This document shows, piece by piece, positions 33,106-42,711 of a stretch of DNA of 64,000 bases. This stretch comes from Salinimicrobium gaetbulicola (GTDB lineage: Bacteria > Bacteroidota > Bacteroidia > Flavobacteriales > Flavobacteriaceae): the NCBI RefSeq assembly GCF_042676025.1, contig NZ_JBHTJP010000034.1, positions 154,686-218,685 of the forward strand. The letters run 5' to 3'. Under the pieces are notes generated by a model that was given only the letters and a program-made list of their open reading frames with translations, had not been told where the DNA came from and ran no database searches. The position numbers and the translations under genes were made by a program. Within the stretch, counting starts at the first letter, position 1. Every line of letters starts with the position of its first letter.

Positions 33106-33924
33106 TTGAAAAAAATATTGATTTTAGGAGCAAGCGGCTTTATCGGCAATGCCTTGTATAAAGAGCTTTACCCTTATTTTGACACTCATGGCACTTATTT
33201 CACAGACAGTGCTTTCTTTGAAAAGAACCAAAAGTTCCATCAATATGATGTTGAAAAAGAAAGTATAAGTGTTCTGTTGGAAAATTTGCGCCCGAACATC
33301 ATTATTTCCGCACTCCGTGGAAATTTTGATGCTCAGGTGCATGCCCATTTTGAGATCATAGACTACCTCCTGAAAAACAATAATACCAAGCTGATCTTCC
33401 TTTCATCAGCTAATGTGTTTGACGCCTTCACCAACTATCCGTCTTATGAATATGATAAGACCCTGTCCCAAAGTGTTTATGGCAGGTTCAAGATCAAGAT
33501 CGAAAATGCACTTTTAAGGCTGCCTAATTCCAAATATGTGATCGCCCGAATGCCTATGGTGTACGGTGCTAACTCTCCAAGAGTACTGGAGATCAAAAAA
33601 CAATTACAGGAAAAAACGGCCATAGAAGTGTTTGCAAATGTGGTTGTCAACGCGACGACAGACACCAAGTTAACCCAGCAAATTCATTATATCATTAACA
33701 GAAGACGCCAGGGGGTTTTCCATTTGGGAAGCAACGATCTAATTCACCACAACGACCTGGTCACAGAGATCTGCGAAAAACTGGGAGTAGAGAAGCCGTT
33801 GCTTAAAAATGTGTACGATTCCAATTTTGACCGATTTCTGGCGGTGATCCCAAAAGACAATCTTCTGCCTAAGAATTTGCAGATCTCAGTTCAGGATGTG
33901 GTTAGCGGAACTTTGGTGAGTTGA
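33106..33924 (+). CDS. NAD-dependent epimerase/RmlD-like reductase
   Basis: The 272-residue Rossmann protein starts from TTG at 33106 and reads KKILILGASGFIGNALY, giving the glycine-rich NAD(P) motif at once. The catalytic Tyr-x3-Lys is in VYGRFKIKIE. The pattern fits the dTDP-4-dehydrorhamnose reductase branch of extended SDRs, but no other rhamnose genes are near, so the substrate is open. It directly follows gcvT by 6 bases. Confidence 0.85.
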   Translation: MKKILILGASGFIGNALYKELYPYFDTHGTYFTDSAFFEKNQKFHQYDVEKESISVLLENLRPNIIISALRGNFDAQVHAHFEIIDYLLKNNNTKLIFLSSANVFDAFTNYPSYEYDKTLSQSVYGRFKIKIENALLRLPNSKYVIARMPMVYGANSPRVLEIKKQLQEKTAIEVFANVVVNATTDTKLTQQIHYIINRRRQGVFHLGSNDLIHHNDLVTEICEKLGVEKPLLKNVYDSNFDRFLAVIPKDNLLPKNLQISVQDVVSGTLVS

Positions 33925-34005
33925 TGTTAATCTTCTACTAAATCTCGGTTGTCAAAAATATCTCTTTGAAAGGATGCTTAACTTTAGGTATTAAATAGAA
34001 AAGTC

Positions 34006-34296
34006 ATGAAAAAACTAACCGAAGAAGAGATCTACAAAAAACTGGAATCCCTACAGGGATGGGAATTTGACAACAACGCCATTCATACCTCTTTCGAATT
34101 CGAAGATTTTAAGGAGGCATTTTCTGCCATGGTGCGTATCGCGTTTGAAGCAGAAGTCCAGCAGCATCACCCCGACTGGACCAATGTTTACAATCAGGTA
34201 GAGATCTCCCTTTCAACGCATGATGCCGGCGGTGTCACCGAAAAAGATTTTAAACTGGCCGAAAGCATTGAATCTATAATTAATGCCGGAGAATAA
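34006..34296 (+). CDS. 4a-hydroxytetrahydrobiopterin dehydratase (pterin-4a-carbinolamine dehydratase)
   Basis: The 96-residue protein carries the full signature HHPDWTNVYNQVEISLSTHD followed by G-x-T-x-x-D, with the catalytic histidines. It recycles the pterin cofactor of aromatic amino acid hydroxylases. No hydroxylase gene is visible here. A -7-like sequence TAACTTTA lies at 33979-33986. Confidence 0.94.
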   Translation: MKKLTEEEIYKKLESLQGWEFDNNAIHTSFEFEDFKEAFSAMVRIAFEAEVQQHHPDWTNVYNQVEISLSTHDAGGVTEKDFKLAESIESIINAGE

Positions 34297-34360
34297 TCTT
34301 TTTTCCTGCTTCCAAAAATCGATGTTTTTCCTATTTTTACGCCACATTTAATAAAATCTC

Positions 34361-35083
34361 ATGGGAAGAGCATTTGAATTTAGAAAAGCACGTAAAATGA
34401 AGCGCTGGTCAGCAATGGCCAAAGCCTTCACTCGTATTGGAAAAGACATTGTTATGGCTGTCAAAGAAGGCGGACCGGATCCCGACACCAACTCACGCCT
34501 TAGAGCTGTAATTCAGAACGCCAAGAGTGTCAATATGCCTAAAGACAATATCGAGCGAGCTATTAAAAGAGCTTCAGATAAGAGTCAGGGTGATTATAAA
34601 ATCGTACTTTTTGAAGGGTACGCCCCACACGGTATCGCCGTATTGGTGGAAACTGCAACAGACAATAACAACCGTACGGTTGCTAATATTCGATCTTATT
34701 TCAACAAATGTGACGGAAACCTGGGAACTTCAGGATCTGTAGAATTTATGTTCGATCACACCTGTAACTTCCGAATTCCTTCGGAAGGTATTGACGCGGA
34801 AGAGCTGGAACTGGAACTGATCGATTTTGGAGCCGAAGAAGTTTTTGAGGACGAGGACGGAATTTTGATCTACGCTCCTTTTGAAGCCTTTGGGGCACTT
34901 CAGAAAGAATTAGAAGGCCGCGGTATTGAGATCATTTCATCTGGATTTGAAAGAATTCCACAGGTCACCAAAAAATTATCTCCTGAAGAAGCGGCAGATG
35001 TAGAGAAGCTTTTAGAGAAGCTGGATGAAGATGATGATGTTCAAAACGTCTATCATACCATGGAGGAAACTTCAGAAGAGTAA
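34361..35083 (+). CDS. YebC/PmpR family protein
   Basis: The 240-residue protein starts MGRAFEFRKARKMKRWSAMA and continues with RLRAVIQNAKSVNMPKDNIERAIKRAS, the hallmark of the family. Members are either transcription factors or translation factors that relieve ribosome stalling; sequence alone does not decide. A terminator follows after 14 bases. Confidence 0.94.
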   Translation: MGRAFEFRKARKMKRWSAMAKAFTRIGKDIVMAVKEGGPDPDTNSRLRAVIQNAKSVNMPKDNIERAIKRASDKSQGDYKIVLFEGYAPHGIAVLVETATDNNNRTVANIRSYFNKCDGNLGTSGSVEFMFDHTCNFRIPSEGIDAEELELELIDFGAEEVFEDEDGILIYAPFEAFGALQKELEGRGIEIISSGFERIPQVTKKLSPEEAADVEKLLEKLDEDDDVQNVYHTMEETSEE

Positions 35084-35097
35084 AAAATAAAAGTTTT

Positions 35098-35127
35098 AAA
35101 GCCGGTTTTCTTAAACCGGCTTTTTTT
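35098..35127 (+). terminator. Intrinsic terminator after yebC-like gene
   Basis: AAAGCCGGTTT (35098-35108) and AAACCGGCTTT (35113-35123) form a perfect stem with loop TCTT and a T run. Confidence 0.88.
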
Positions 35128-35139
35128 ATTTTAGTCCAA

Positions 35140-36027
35140 ATGGAAACCGAAAAACATCAAAAGGCGATCAATGCTTCCTATTTCAGCATTGTAGGCAATG
35201 CAGCGCTGGCTATTATCAAGGGTATAACCGGATTTTTCGGAAATTCATATGCTCTTATCGCTGACGCCATTGAATCTACTACCGATGTCTTTTCAAGTCT
35301 CCTCGTTTTACTGGGACTTAAGTACTCTGCCCGCCCGGCTGATGAAAACCATCCATACGGCCACGGAAAGGTGGAACCGCTGGTCACTTTTGCCGTTGTG
35401 GGATTTTTGATCGTATCGGCTACCATCATCGTGATCGAAAGCATTGAGAACATCCAAACCCCTCACAAAGTTCCTAAACCCTACACTTTGATCGTTCTAG
35501 CCGTGATAATTGTGATCAAGGAAGTATTTTACCGGTTCATTTCCAAAAAAAGCGATGAGACCCAAAGCAGCTCTCTTAAAGCTGATGCCTGGCACCACCG
35601 CAGTGATGCGATCACCTCATTAATGGCTTTTATTGGGATCTCCGTCGCGATATTCATGGGGAAAGGTTATGAAAATGCCGATGACTGGGCAGCACTCTTC
35701 GCCTCAGGCTTTATATTATATAACGCTTTCCTCATCCTGCGTCCTGCCTTAGGCGAGATTATGGACGAACATTTATATGATGACCTGGTAGAGGAAATAA
35801 GAGAGGTTTCACACAAAGTTCCCGGAGTCATAGATACTGAAAAATGCTTTGTTCGAAAAGCCGGAATGACTTATCATGTAGATCTCCACGTTGTGGTTGA
35901 TGGTAAAATCACGGTTAGTAAAGGGCATGACATCGCACATAATCTCAAAAACGTGCTTTTAAAAGAAATACCTGATATCGCCGATATCCTTATTCACGTG
36001 GAGCCCGATGATATCGAGCACTCCTAA
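35140..36027 (+). CDS. Cation diffusion facilitator (CDF) transporter
   Basis: The 295-residue membrane protein has about six hydrophobic helices (15-205) and a cytoplasmic C-terminal metal-binding domain (210-295). Metal-site residues are visible in DAIESTTDVFSS (helix 2) and DAWHHRSDAITS (helix 5), plus HPYGHGKVEP. An HxxxD/DxxxD site pattern fits Zn, Mn or Fe export. No metalloregulator is adjacent, so the metal cannot be named. Confidence 0.92.
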   Translation: METEKHQKAINASYFSIVGNAALAIIKGITGFFGNSYALIADAIESTTDVFSSLLVLLGLKYSARPADENHPYGHGKVEPLVTFAVVGFLIVSATIIVIESIENIQTPHKVPKPYTLIVLAVIIVIKEVFYRFISKKSDETQSSSLKADAWHHRSDAITSLMAFIGISVAIFMGKGYENADDWAALFASGFILYNAFLILRPALGEIMDEHLYDDLVEEIREVSHKVPGVIDTEKCFVRKAGMTYHVDLHVVVDGKITVSKGHDIAHNLKNVLLKEIPDIADILIHVEPDDIEHS

Positions 36028-36127
36028 ATCCCACTTCTATTTCATAAAAAAATTATAATGAGCTTGGCACTTTCTGAGGGTCGCTTTCAAATGCCTATCT
36101 TTAATGAATATTAAAGAAATATTTTAA

Positions 36128-36856
36128 ATGGATATAAAATTAGCGGTATTAATTGATGGCGATAACATTCCTTCAGCCTACGTAAAAGAAATGATGGAAG
36201 AGATCGCCAAGTATGGAAACCCAACAATTAAACGCATCTACGGTGACTGGACAAAACCCCATCTCGTAAAATGGAAAAATGTACTACTGGAGAACGCAGT
36301 AACACCTATTCAGCAATATGGTTACACCCAGGGCAAGAACGCGACCGATTCGGCGATGATCATAGACGCTATGGACATCTTATATTCCGGGAAGGTTAAC
36401 GGATTTTGTCTGGTATCCAGCGACAGTGATTTTACACGCCTCGCCACCCGTCTTAGAGAAGCCGGTATGAATGTGATTGGAATTGGAGAAAAGAAAACTC
36501 CAGATCCTTTTATTGTAGCCTGTGACAGGTTCATTTATATAGAAATCCTGAAAAACCAGGTGAAAGAATCGAGTAAGGAAAAGGAAAATAAGAAAAATGA
36601 TTATGACAAGATCACTTCAAAGGTCATAAAACTCATCGCCTCAACCATTTCAGATGTCGCGGATGATGACGGCTGGGCTTTTCTTGGAGATGTGGGAAGT
36701 TTGCTGCAGAAAAAACAACCAAACTTTGATTCACGTAACTACGGGTTTCAAAAGTTAACTCCTATGATCAACTCCATTGATAAATTCGAAATTGAATCCA
36801 GGGAAAATCAACGCGGTAAGTACAAGCTTATCTACGTAAGGAACAAGGATCAATAA
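36128..36856 (+). CDS. NYN domain (LabA/PIN-like) protein with OST-HTH/LOTUS domain
   Basis: The 242-residue protein has an N-terminal NYN nuclease domain (about 3-145): acidic residues in VLIDGDNIPS, the TDSAMIIDAMDILYSG helix and SSDSDFTRLATRLRE. A C-terminal OST-HTH/LOTUS-like RNA-binding domain (about 160-238; DDGWAFLGDVGSLLQKKQPN) follows. It is probably a single-strand-specific RNase or RNA regulator. It stands alone and its physiological target is unknown. Confidence 0.9.
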   Translation: MDIKLAVLIDGDNIPSAYVKEMMEEIAKYGNPTIKRIYGDWTKPHLVKWKNVLLENAVTPIQQYGYTQGKNATDSAMIIDAMDILYSGKVNGFCLVSSDSDFTRLATRLREAGMNVIGIGEKKTPDPFIVACDRFIYIEILKNQVKESSKEKENKKNDYDKITSKVIKLIASTISDVADDDGWAFLGDVGSLLQKKQPNFDSRNYGFQKLTPMINSIDKFEIESRENQRGKYKLIYVRNKDQ

Positions 36857-36893
36857 TAGCTTTTCCAGAGCATTTTAAATTCAGGATTTTAGT

Positions 36894-37748
36894 ATGAGAA
36901 CTATTAGGAAAGTTCATAAAGCGGAGTATCGGCCTATAGCCGATTTAATCACCTATTCTCCTATGCCTACGCGTAGTCTTAGAATGATCGATCCCTTTTT
37001 GTTTTTGAATCATCACGGGCCTCAAAAATACCTTCCGAACAATAATGGATTGCCTTTTGGTCCACATCCCCATCGTGGAATGGAAACGGTCACTTTTATT
37101 TTGGAAGGAGATATTGCACATAAAGATTCGGGAGGAAACAAAAGTGTTATTGAAGGTGGCGGAGTTCAATGGATGACTGCGGGAAGCGGATTGATCCATT
37201 CTGAAGTCTCTTCGGAAGAATTCAAGAAACAAGGAGGTCCTTTGGAAATTTTACAGCTATGGGTAAACCTTCCGGCAAAGCTTAAAATGACAGAACCTAA
37301 GTATAAGGGCCTCAAAAAGGAGGAAATCCCACAGACAACTTTTGATAACGGAAAAGTTTCCGCTCAGGTCATCTCCGGAAAACTTCAAAATGAAGAAGGA
37401 GCTTTTGAAACGCTTACCAAGATACATTTGAGTACCTTATTTCTCAAGTCCGGAGGGGTCTTAGAAACTAAAGTACCTCTTGATCACAATATTCTTTGTT
37501 ACATCATTAAAGGGGAGATCAAGATCAACGGAGAAATTATCCCGGCATTACACCTTATAGAATTCAATAATGACCAGGAAGAGCTCAGATTAGAAGCCCT
37601 TTCAGAAAGTACGGTATTATTTGGCCACGCAAAGCCTTTTAACGAACCGGTAGTAGCCAGAGGCCCTTTTGTGATGAACACCATGGAAGAAATTGACCAG
37701 GCTTACAAAGATTATGAACAGGGAAAAATGGGAGATCCTTACCAGTAA
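36894..37748 (+). CDS. Pirin family protein
   Basis: The 284-residue bicupin has the pirin metal site in HPHRGMETVTFILEGDIAH (His and Glu ligands) and the SGLIHSE segment. Bacterial pirins may be quercetin dioxygenase-like enzymes or redox regulators. It ends at a bidirectional terminator shared with ccsBA. Confidence 0.94.
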   Translation: MRTIRKVHKAEYRPIADLITYSPMPTRSLRMIDPFLFLNHHGPQKYLPNNNGLPFGPHPHRGMETVTFILEGDIAHKDSGGNKSVIEGGGVQWMTAGSGLIHSEVSSEEFKKQGGPLEILQLWVNLPAKLKMTEPKYKGLKKEEIPQTTFDNGKVSAQVISGKLQNEEGAFETLTKIHLSTLFLKSGGVLETKVPLDHNILCYIIKGEIKINGEIIPALHLIEFNNDQEELRLEALSESTVLFGHAKPFNEPVVARGPFVMNTMEEIDQAYKDYEQGKMGDPYQ

Positions 37749-37764
37749 ACTCTACTCTTAAAAA

Positions 37765-37792
37765 AAAAATCCTGCCTATTGGCAGGATTTTT
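37765..37792. terminator. Bidirectional terminator
   Basis: AAAAATCCTGCC (37765-37776) and GGCAGGATTTTT (37781-37792) form a perfect 12-base stem with loop TATT between the convergent pirin and ccsBA genes. Confidence 0.9.
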
Positions 37793-37795
37793 CAT

Positions 37796-40700
37796 TTATA
37801 GATTTTTCTTCTTTTTCTTCTTTTCAAGAAACTTATCCGTTAGTCGGTTCTGGTTTTCTTTCTTGTAGTACTTCTTAAACCTGAAGTACGACACTAATCC
37901 CAGTAAACTTACTACCCCAACAGAATAGTATACGAAATTTGGAGTGATCACCTTGTCACCGCTCGCATACGAGTGAAGACCGGAAAGATAAAAGTTCACC
38001 CCGAAATAGGTCATCAAAATACTGGCGAAAGACACTACTGCCATCAGGTTAAATAACCAACGGCTTCTTAAGCCGGGAACAAGTCTCATGTGGATCACGA
38101 AGGCATAAACCATGATACTCACCAAAGCCCAGGTTTCCTTAGGATCCCAGCCCCAGTAACGACCCCAGCTTTCATTGGCCCATTGTCCACCCAAAAAGTT
38201 TCCGATGGTCAGCATAACCAGACCTACCGTTAAAGCCATTTCTGTAATAATGGTGATCTCCTTGATAGTAAGATCCATCTTCTTTTTATTCTTTTTAGTG
38301 GTCGCGATCATCAGGATCAAAGCAACCGCACCCAGGATCATTCCCAGGGTAAACGGCCCGTAACTACCAACAATAATAGATACGTGGATCATAAGCCAGT
38401 AAGAATCCAGTACCGGTTGTAAATTAGCTATAGAAGGATCCATCCAGTTCCAGTGCGCGATCATTAGGATCATAGCAGTTACAAATGCAGTTGAGGCCAC
38501 AGTAAGATCACTTTTTCTTCCGAATAAAATTCCGAAGAGCATGGTAGCCCAGGCCACATAGATCATAGACTCATACGCATCACTCCAGGGAGCATGCCCA
38601 GAAACGTACCAGCGGGCGATTAGTCCGGCAGTATGAAGCAGGAACAATAAGATGATCGCCACCTTACTGATGGAGATCAAAACACTCACCGCTTTATTGT
38701 CTTTGAAGATCTGGAAGATCACAAACATCATCATGAGCACACCTGCCAACATATACATCCAGAAAAGGTTCCTGAAAATGTCGTATTTATTATACAGAAT
38801 CTCAGTCTTTATTTTTTTATCCGAAGGCATCACCTCATCACCAAATTTCTTCTGGAAACCTTTGATGCTGCCCAATAACTCGTTTGCCTTTTCATAATCT
38901 CCGGTTTGTTTTGCTGTACGCAAGGCCGAAAAATACATGGGCAGAATTTGCTGGGTATAAAGAGAATCCATGCCTTTAAACCCAGATTCCATAGCCTCAG
39001 GGTAAGAAGCCCACTTATTATTTTCATGTTCTGGAATCGGGAATATTCGAAGGATCTCTCCTTGCAGCGCATTATAAAGCAGGTTCACTTTCCTGTCAGT
39101 GTCAATAAAGTCTTTTTGGAATTGATTCGGAACAGCAGCCTGGTAAGCACTCTCCAGATAAGGGCTGAGCTTGTAATTTCCTTCTCGGTCGAAGAAATTA
39201 GTCAGAGCCAGGTTTTTTTGATCAGCAGAAACCCCTGCAATATGACGAATACTGTCATTTCCACGCTTCACATTAATAATAGGCACGTTGTACCACATGG
39301 TAGGGTTTTCGGTCATGGAGATCAGGATCTGATCTGAGGTTAGACCTTCATATTCGGCACTTTTACTCAACTTCCGAAGTAATTCAGAAGAATAAGTGTT
39401 CACCGGTTTCATTCTACCCCCAACATCCTGAACCACCAGCTTTCCAAATTCCTCGGCATGTTCCTCAGAAACCACGTTAGCCTTGATGATAGAATCGATC
39501 TGAGCTTTTGGCATGGTAAGCGGAGAATTTTCATGCTCGTGCTGATCTTCCTGCGCGAATCCTGAAACTGAAACGAACAGAACCAGTAACAGGGTTGTCA
39601 ACTTCGACTTCTTTTTCTTCACTTTTTTAAGCATCTTTTTAAGCTGACCAAATCGAGATCCGCGGTCAAACAGGATCCAAATCAGACCTATGTATAGCAG
39701 CGTATAACCTATGTAGGTGATCCAGGTACCCCAGAAATCATGGTTAACGGATAGTACCGTTCCCTTCTCATCGGGATCAAATGAAGCCTGGAAGAATCTG
39801 TAACCTTTATGATCGAGCACGTGATTCATAAAGATCTCGTATGGGAAAGATTCATTTTCATCGATCACGGTCACCTTACTCTTAAAGGCAGAGTAGCTCT
39901 TTTCGGTTCCCGGATATTTAGATGCAATAAAGTCATTCAATTTAATAGCGAAAGGCAATTCATATTGCTTCGAACCGTAGCGAACATAAAATTCAAGTCC
40001 ACCTAAATTCAACTTCTTTGGGTCATTGATAATTCCTTTGCTTCCCATCAAGGAAACCACTTCAGATTCACCTGCAGTGGTAACCCTCAATTTGATCGCG
40101 TCCTGCTGGTTTGCTGTTTTCTCTTCGGTTGGAATAATGTCATATTTTCCCCTTATCACAGGGTCAGGCAGCACGAACTGCATTCCGGCCATGTTGTAAA
40201 GAGACCTCAGGTTAAAGGTTTGCACACTGTCTTTCATCACCTCCCCTTGCTGCTGGTCGGCCATTCTCATGTAGGTTCCTTCAAAAGGGGAAGAGATAAA
40301 ATACTCTCCGTTTTCAAAGGTGATATTGATGGCGCCTTGAGTAGGCTTATTAAACGCGAACAGCACGTTGTGAATACTTGAAACCTCTCCTTCCTTGAGG
40401 TAGTGATCGTGGCGGTTTCCTCCCCCGGCTTCAACGATCTTCAGGAAATTCTCTCCGGAAGGATCTTCCACCAAACCTTCTTCGGCTCCGTGAATGTAAT
40501 CGATCACTTCCAGTTTTACCGGCTGCCCGTTATAATCCGTATTAAAACTGAATTCATTGGAAGCTCCCGGTGCCAAGAGAATTTCATTCTCAACCACTCT
40601 TCTTCTTGGCTCCCCGTCAATTTCGCCATCAATAAACGTGGTGATAAATGTCTTTTCTGAAAGGAAGGTATTTTCTGTAGCTCCCTCTCTAATAGGCATC

Positions 40701-41011
40701 ATTCCTTCATAACTTATATACCTGGTTACAAAGGCACCCACCAAAATCAAGATGAACGCGAGGTGTAAAAGCAGGCTTGACCATTTATCTCTTTTATGAA
40801 GTTTAAACCTTACGATATTCCCCAGGAAATTGATCACAAAAAATACCATGATCACTTCAAACCAAAGGGCATTATATATCCAGACTTTAGCGGTTTCTGT
40901 ACTGTACCAGTTCTCAATAAATGTTCCCAGTCCAAGCGCAACGGCAAATACAACAAATAATACGGCCATTAAACGGGTGGAAAATAGGATGGAGGCAATT
41001 CTTTTTTGCAT
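37796..41011 (-). CDS. ccsBA: Cytochrome c biogenesis protein CcsBA (ResB-CcsA fusion)
   Basis: The 1071-residue membrane protein fuses a ResB/CcsB-like N-terminal half (helices near the start, then a long periplasmic domain and helices near 440-490) to a CcsA half at the C-terminus. The tryptophan-rich haem motif is WGRYWGWDPKETW, with conserved His in the surrounding helices. It exports haem and attaches it to apocytochromes in system II. The -7 box at 41035-41042 puts transcription start near 41030, downstream of the ATG at 41047, so the ATG at 41011 (MQKRIASILFSTRL) is the true start. Confidence 0.9.
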   Translation of the reverse strand: MQKRIASILFSTRLMAVLFVVFAVALGLGTFIENWYSTETAKVWIYNALWFEVIMVFFVINFLGNIVRFKLHKRDKWSSLLLHLAFILILVGAFVTRYISYEGMMPIREGATENTFLSEKTFITTFIDGEIDGEPRRRVVENEILLAPGASNEFSFNTDYNGQPVKLEVIDYIHGAEEGLVEDPSGENFLKIVEAGGGNRHDHYLKEGEVSSIHNVLFAFNKPTQGAINITFENGEYFISSPFEGTYMRMADQQQGEVMKDSVQTFNLRSLYNMAGMQFVLPDPVIRGKYDIIPTEEKTANQQDAIKLRVTTAGESEVVSLMGSKGIINDPKKLNLGGLEFYVRYGSKQYELPFAIKLNDFIASKYPGTEKSYSAFKSKVTVIDENESFPYEIFMNHVLDHKGYRFFQASFDPDEKGTVLSVNHDFWGTWITYIGYTLLYIGLIWILFDRGSRFGQLKKMLKKVKKKKSKLTTLLLVLFVSVSGFAQEDQHEHENSPLTMPKAQIDSIIKANVVSEEHAEEFGKLVVQDVGGRMKPVNTYSSELLRKLSKSAEYEGLTSDQILISMTENPTMWYNVPIINVKRGNDSIRHIAGVSADQKNLALTNFFDREGNYKLSPYLESAYQAAVPNQFQKDFIDTDRKVNLLYNALQGEILRIFPIPEHENNKWASYPEAMESGFKGMDSLYTQQILPMYFSALRTAKQTGDYEKANELLGSIKGFQKKFGDEVMPSDKKIKTEILYNKYDIFRNLFWMYMLAGVLMMMFVIFQIFKDNKAVSVLISISKVAIILLFLLHTAGLIARWYVSGHAPWSDAYESMIYVAWATMLFGILFGRKSDLTVASTAFVTAMILMIAHWNWMDPSIANLQPVLDSYWLMIHVSIIVGSYGPFTLGMILGAVALILMIATTKKNKKKMDLTIKEITIITEMALTVGLVMLTIGNFLGGQWANESWGRYWGWDPKETWALVSIMVYAFVIHMRLVPGLRSRWLFNLMAVVSFASILMTYFGVNFYLSGLHSYASGDKVITPNFVYYSVGVVSLLGLVSYFRFKKYYKKENQNRLTDKFLEKKKKKKNL

Positions 41012-41034
41012 GAAAAGTTGTTTTAAAAACGCAG

Positions 41035-41042
41035 CAAAAGTA
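41035..41042 (-). promoter_or_regulatory. -7 box for ccsBA, decides its start codon
   Basis: TACTTTTG on the minus strand (41042 to 41035) matches TAnnTTTG. It overlaps the coding region implied by an ATG at 41047, and so favours the ATG at 41011. Confidence 0.55.
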
Positions 41043-41125
41043 AGCATTTTTAAGGATTTAAGTTTTTTTTAGGACTAGAAATTCAGCTTCCTGTATGGTC
41101 CTGATTTTTTTGGTAATTTTGCCGA

Positions 41126-41890
41126 ATGATCGACCTTGTTCTATTAGGATCCGGAAATGTTGCCACACATCTTTACAGAGCTTTTTCTGCTTCGGAAGAA
41201 ATACGTGTGAAGCAGGTCTATAATCATGCGGAAGAAAGTCTCAAAGATTTTAAAGCCGAGACCGCGGTCACTACATCCCTTTCAGAATTAATGAAAGCCG
41301 ATATTTACCTTTTAGCTCTCAAGGATGATGTTATCCCTGATGTTGCTCAAAAATTAAGTCATTTGAACGGACTTGTGGCTCACACTTCGGGCTCGGTTAC
41401 TTTAAATGCACTCGAAGCCTGTAAGCGGGTGGGTGTATTTTACCCTTTGCAGACCTTTTCCAGGAACAAAGAATTGGAGTATTCCCAGATCCCTTTTTGC
41501 CTGGAAGCTAACAATACTTCAGATCTGGAAATGCTGAAAAAGATCGCGAAAAATATTTCAGGAAAAGCCTACGAGATCAATTCGGAACAGCGGAAAAAAC
41601 TGCATTTATCGGCAGTCTTCGTTTGCAACTTCGTGAACCATCTTTATAGCATTGGCGAAGATATCTGCAAAGAGAATGATATTCCGTTTGAGATCCTTCA
41701 GCCGTTGATCAAAGAAACAGCCGAAAAAGTTAAGGACTCCTCCCCTTCCGAAGTACAAACAGGTCCGGCCATAAGGAGAGATCAGTCCACTATAGACGCG
41801 CATCTAAAACTGCTGTCTTCTTCAGAAAACAAAGAAATTTATCAATTAATAACTACTGCAATCCAATCATTTCATGGAAAAAAATTATAA
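41126..41890 (+). CDS. Rossmann-like and DUF2520 domain protein
   Basis: The 254-residue protein begins with a Rossmann NAD(P) motif (LVLLGSGNVATHLYRAF) and has a DUF2520 C-terminal helical dimerisation domain (from about 125). It resembles ProC and F420-type oxidoreductases but its substrate is not known. A -7 box (TAATTTTG, 41114-41121) lies only 5 bases before the ATG, implying an almost leaderless mRNA. The last 17 bases overlap kdsC. Confidence 0.88.
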   Translation: MIDLVLLGSGNVATHLYRAFSASEEIRVKQVYNHAEESLKDFKAETAVTTSLSELMKADIYLLALKDDVIPDVAQKLSHLNGLVAHTSGSVTLNALEACKRVGVFYPLQTFSRNKELEYSQIPFCLEANNTSDLEMLKKIAKNISGKAYEINSEQRKKLHLSAVFVCNFVNHLYSIGEDICKENDIPFEILQPLIKETAEKVKDSSPSEVQTGPAIRRDQSTIDAHLKLLSSSENKEIYQLITTAIQSFHGKKL

Positions 41891-42383
41891 AGAATTCCTT
41901 TCACAGATCACCACTTTCATTTTTGACGTTGACGGCGTGCTGACTGATGGTACCCTGCAAATAAGTACTAATGGTGACCTGCTGAGAACCATGAATATCA
42001 AAGATGGTTTTGCCATGAAACACGCTATGCAAAAAGGTTTTACGGTATGCGTGATCTCCGGTGGTTATAATGAAGGGGTACGTCACCGCCTGAAGGGTCT
42101 TGGAGTGACCGATATCTACCTGGGATGTCCCGATAAAGTAGAGCAAATGGAAGAATTTTTGGATATCTACGACATCAAGCCCGCGCAGGTTTTATACATG
42201 GGTGATGACATGCCCGATTATTACGCGATGCAAAAAGTAGGTTTGCCTTGTTGTCCTCAGGACGCGGTGGCAGAGATCAAGGAAGTCTCCCGATATATTT
42301 CTCACAAAAAAGGCGGAAAAGGCTGTGTTCGTGAAGTGATCGAACAGGTGATGAAGGTACAGGGAAAATGGCTGGAAGAATAA
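41874..42383 (+). CDS. kdsC: 3-deoxy-D-manno-octulosonate 8-phosphate phosphatase
   Basis: The 169-residue HAD phosphatase has motif I FDVDGVLTDG (nucleophile Asp and acid Asp), the Ser of VISGG and the motif III/IV region LYMGDDMPDY. It lacks a cap domain, as KdsC does. It makes Kdo for lipopolysaccharide. kdsB lies at 50165 on the other strand. It is coupled to the DUF2520 gene upstream. Confidence 0.92.
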   Translation: MEKNYKEFLSQITTFIFDVDGVLTDGTLQISTNGDLLRTMNIKDGFAMKHAMQKGFTVCVISGGYNEGVRHRLKGLGVTDIYLGCPDKVEQMEEFLDIYDIKPAQVLYMGDDMPDYYAMQKVGLPCCPQDAVAEIKEVSRYISHKKGGKGCVREVIEQVMKVQGKWLEE

Positions 42384-42384
42384 T

Positions 42385-42711
42385 ATGAATTGGGTCCTCC
42401 TGATCATAGCCGGACTTTTTGAGGTGGGTTTTGCAACCTGCCTGGGGAAGGCACGAGAGACTTCCGGAAGTACAGCCACTTATTGGATGCTGGGATTCTT
42501 TGTATGCCTTTCCATAAGTATGACCCTGCTTTACAAAGTAACACAAACCTTACCGATTGGAACCGCCTATGCGGTGTGGACCGGAATTGGAGCCTTCGGA
42601 ACTGTCTTGATCGGAATCTTTGTTTTTAAAGAACCCGTTCACTTCTGGAGGTTATTTTTCCTTTTTACGCTCATCGCTTCCATCATCGGATTAAAGTATG
42701 TCTCTGCCTAA
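42385..42711 (+). CDS. Small multidrug resistance transporter, SugE/Gdx-like
   Basis: The 108-residue protein has four hydrophobic helices and the membrane-embedded Glu of LLIIAGLFEVGFATCLG (residue 13). GTAYAVWTGIGAFGTVLIG is the characteristic loop. The sequence is of the SugE/Gdx type, which exports guanidinium with proton antiport. The genes on both sides are unrelated. It starts 1 base after kdsC and overlaps the UbiA gene by 1 base. No guanidine riboswitch was seen. Confidence 0.9.
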   Translation: MNWVLLIIAGLFEVGFATCLGKARETSGSTATYWMLGFFVCLSISMTLLYKVTQTLPIGTAYAVWTGIGAFGTVLIGIFVFKEPVHFWRLFFLFTLIASIIGLKYVSA

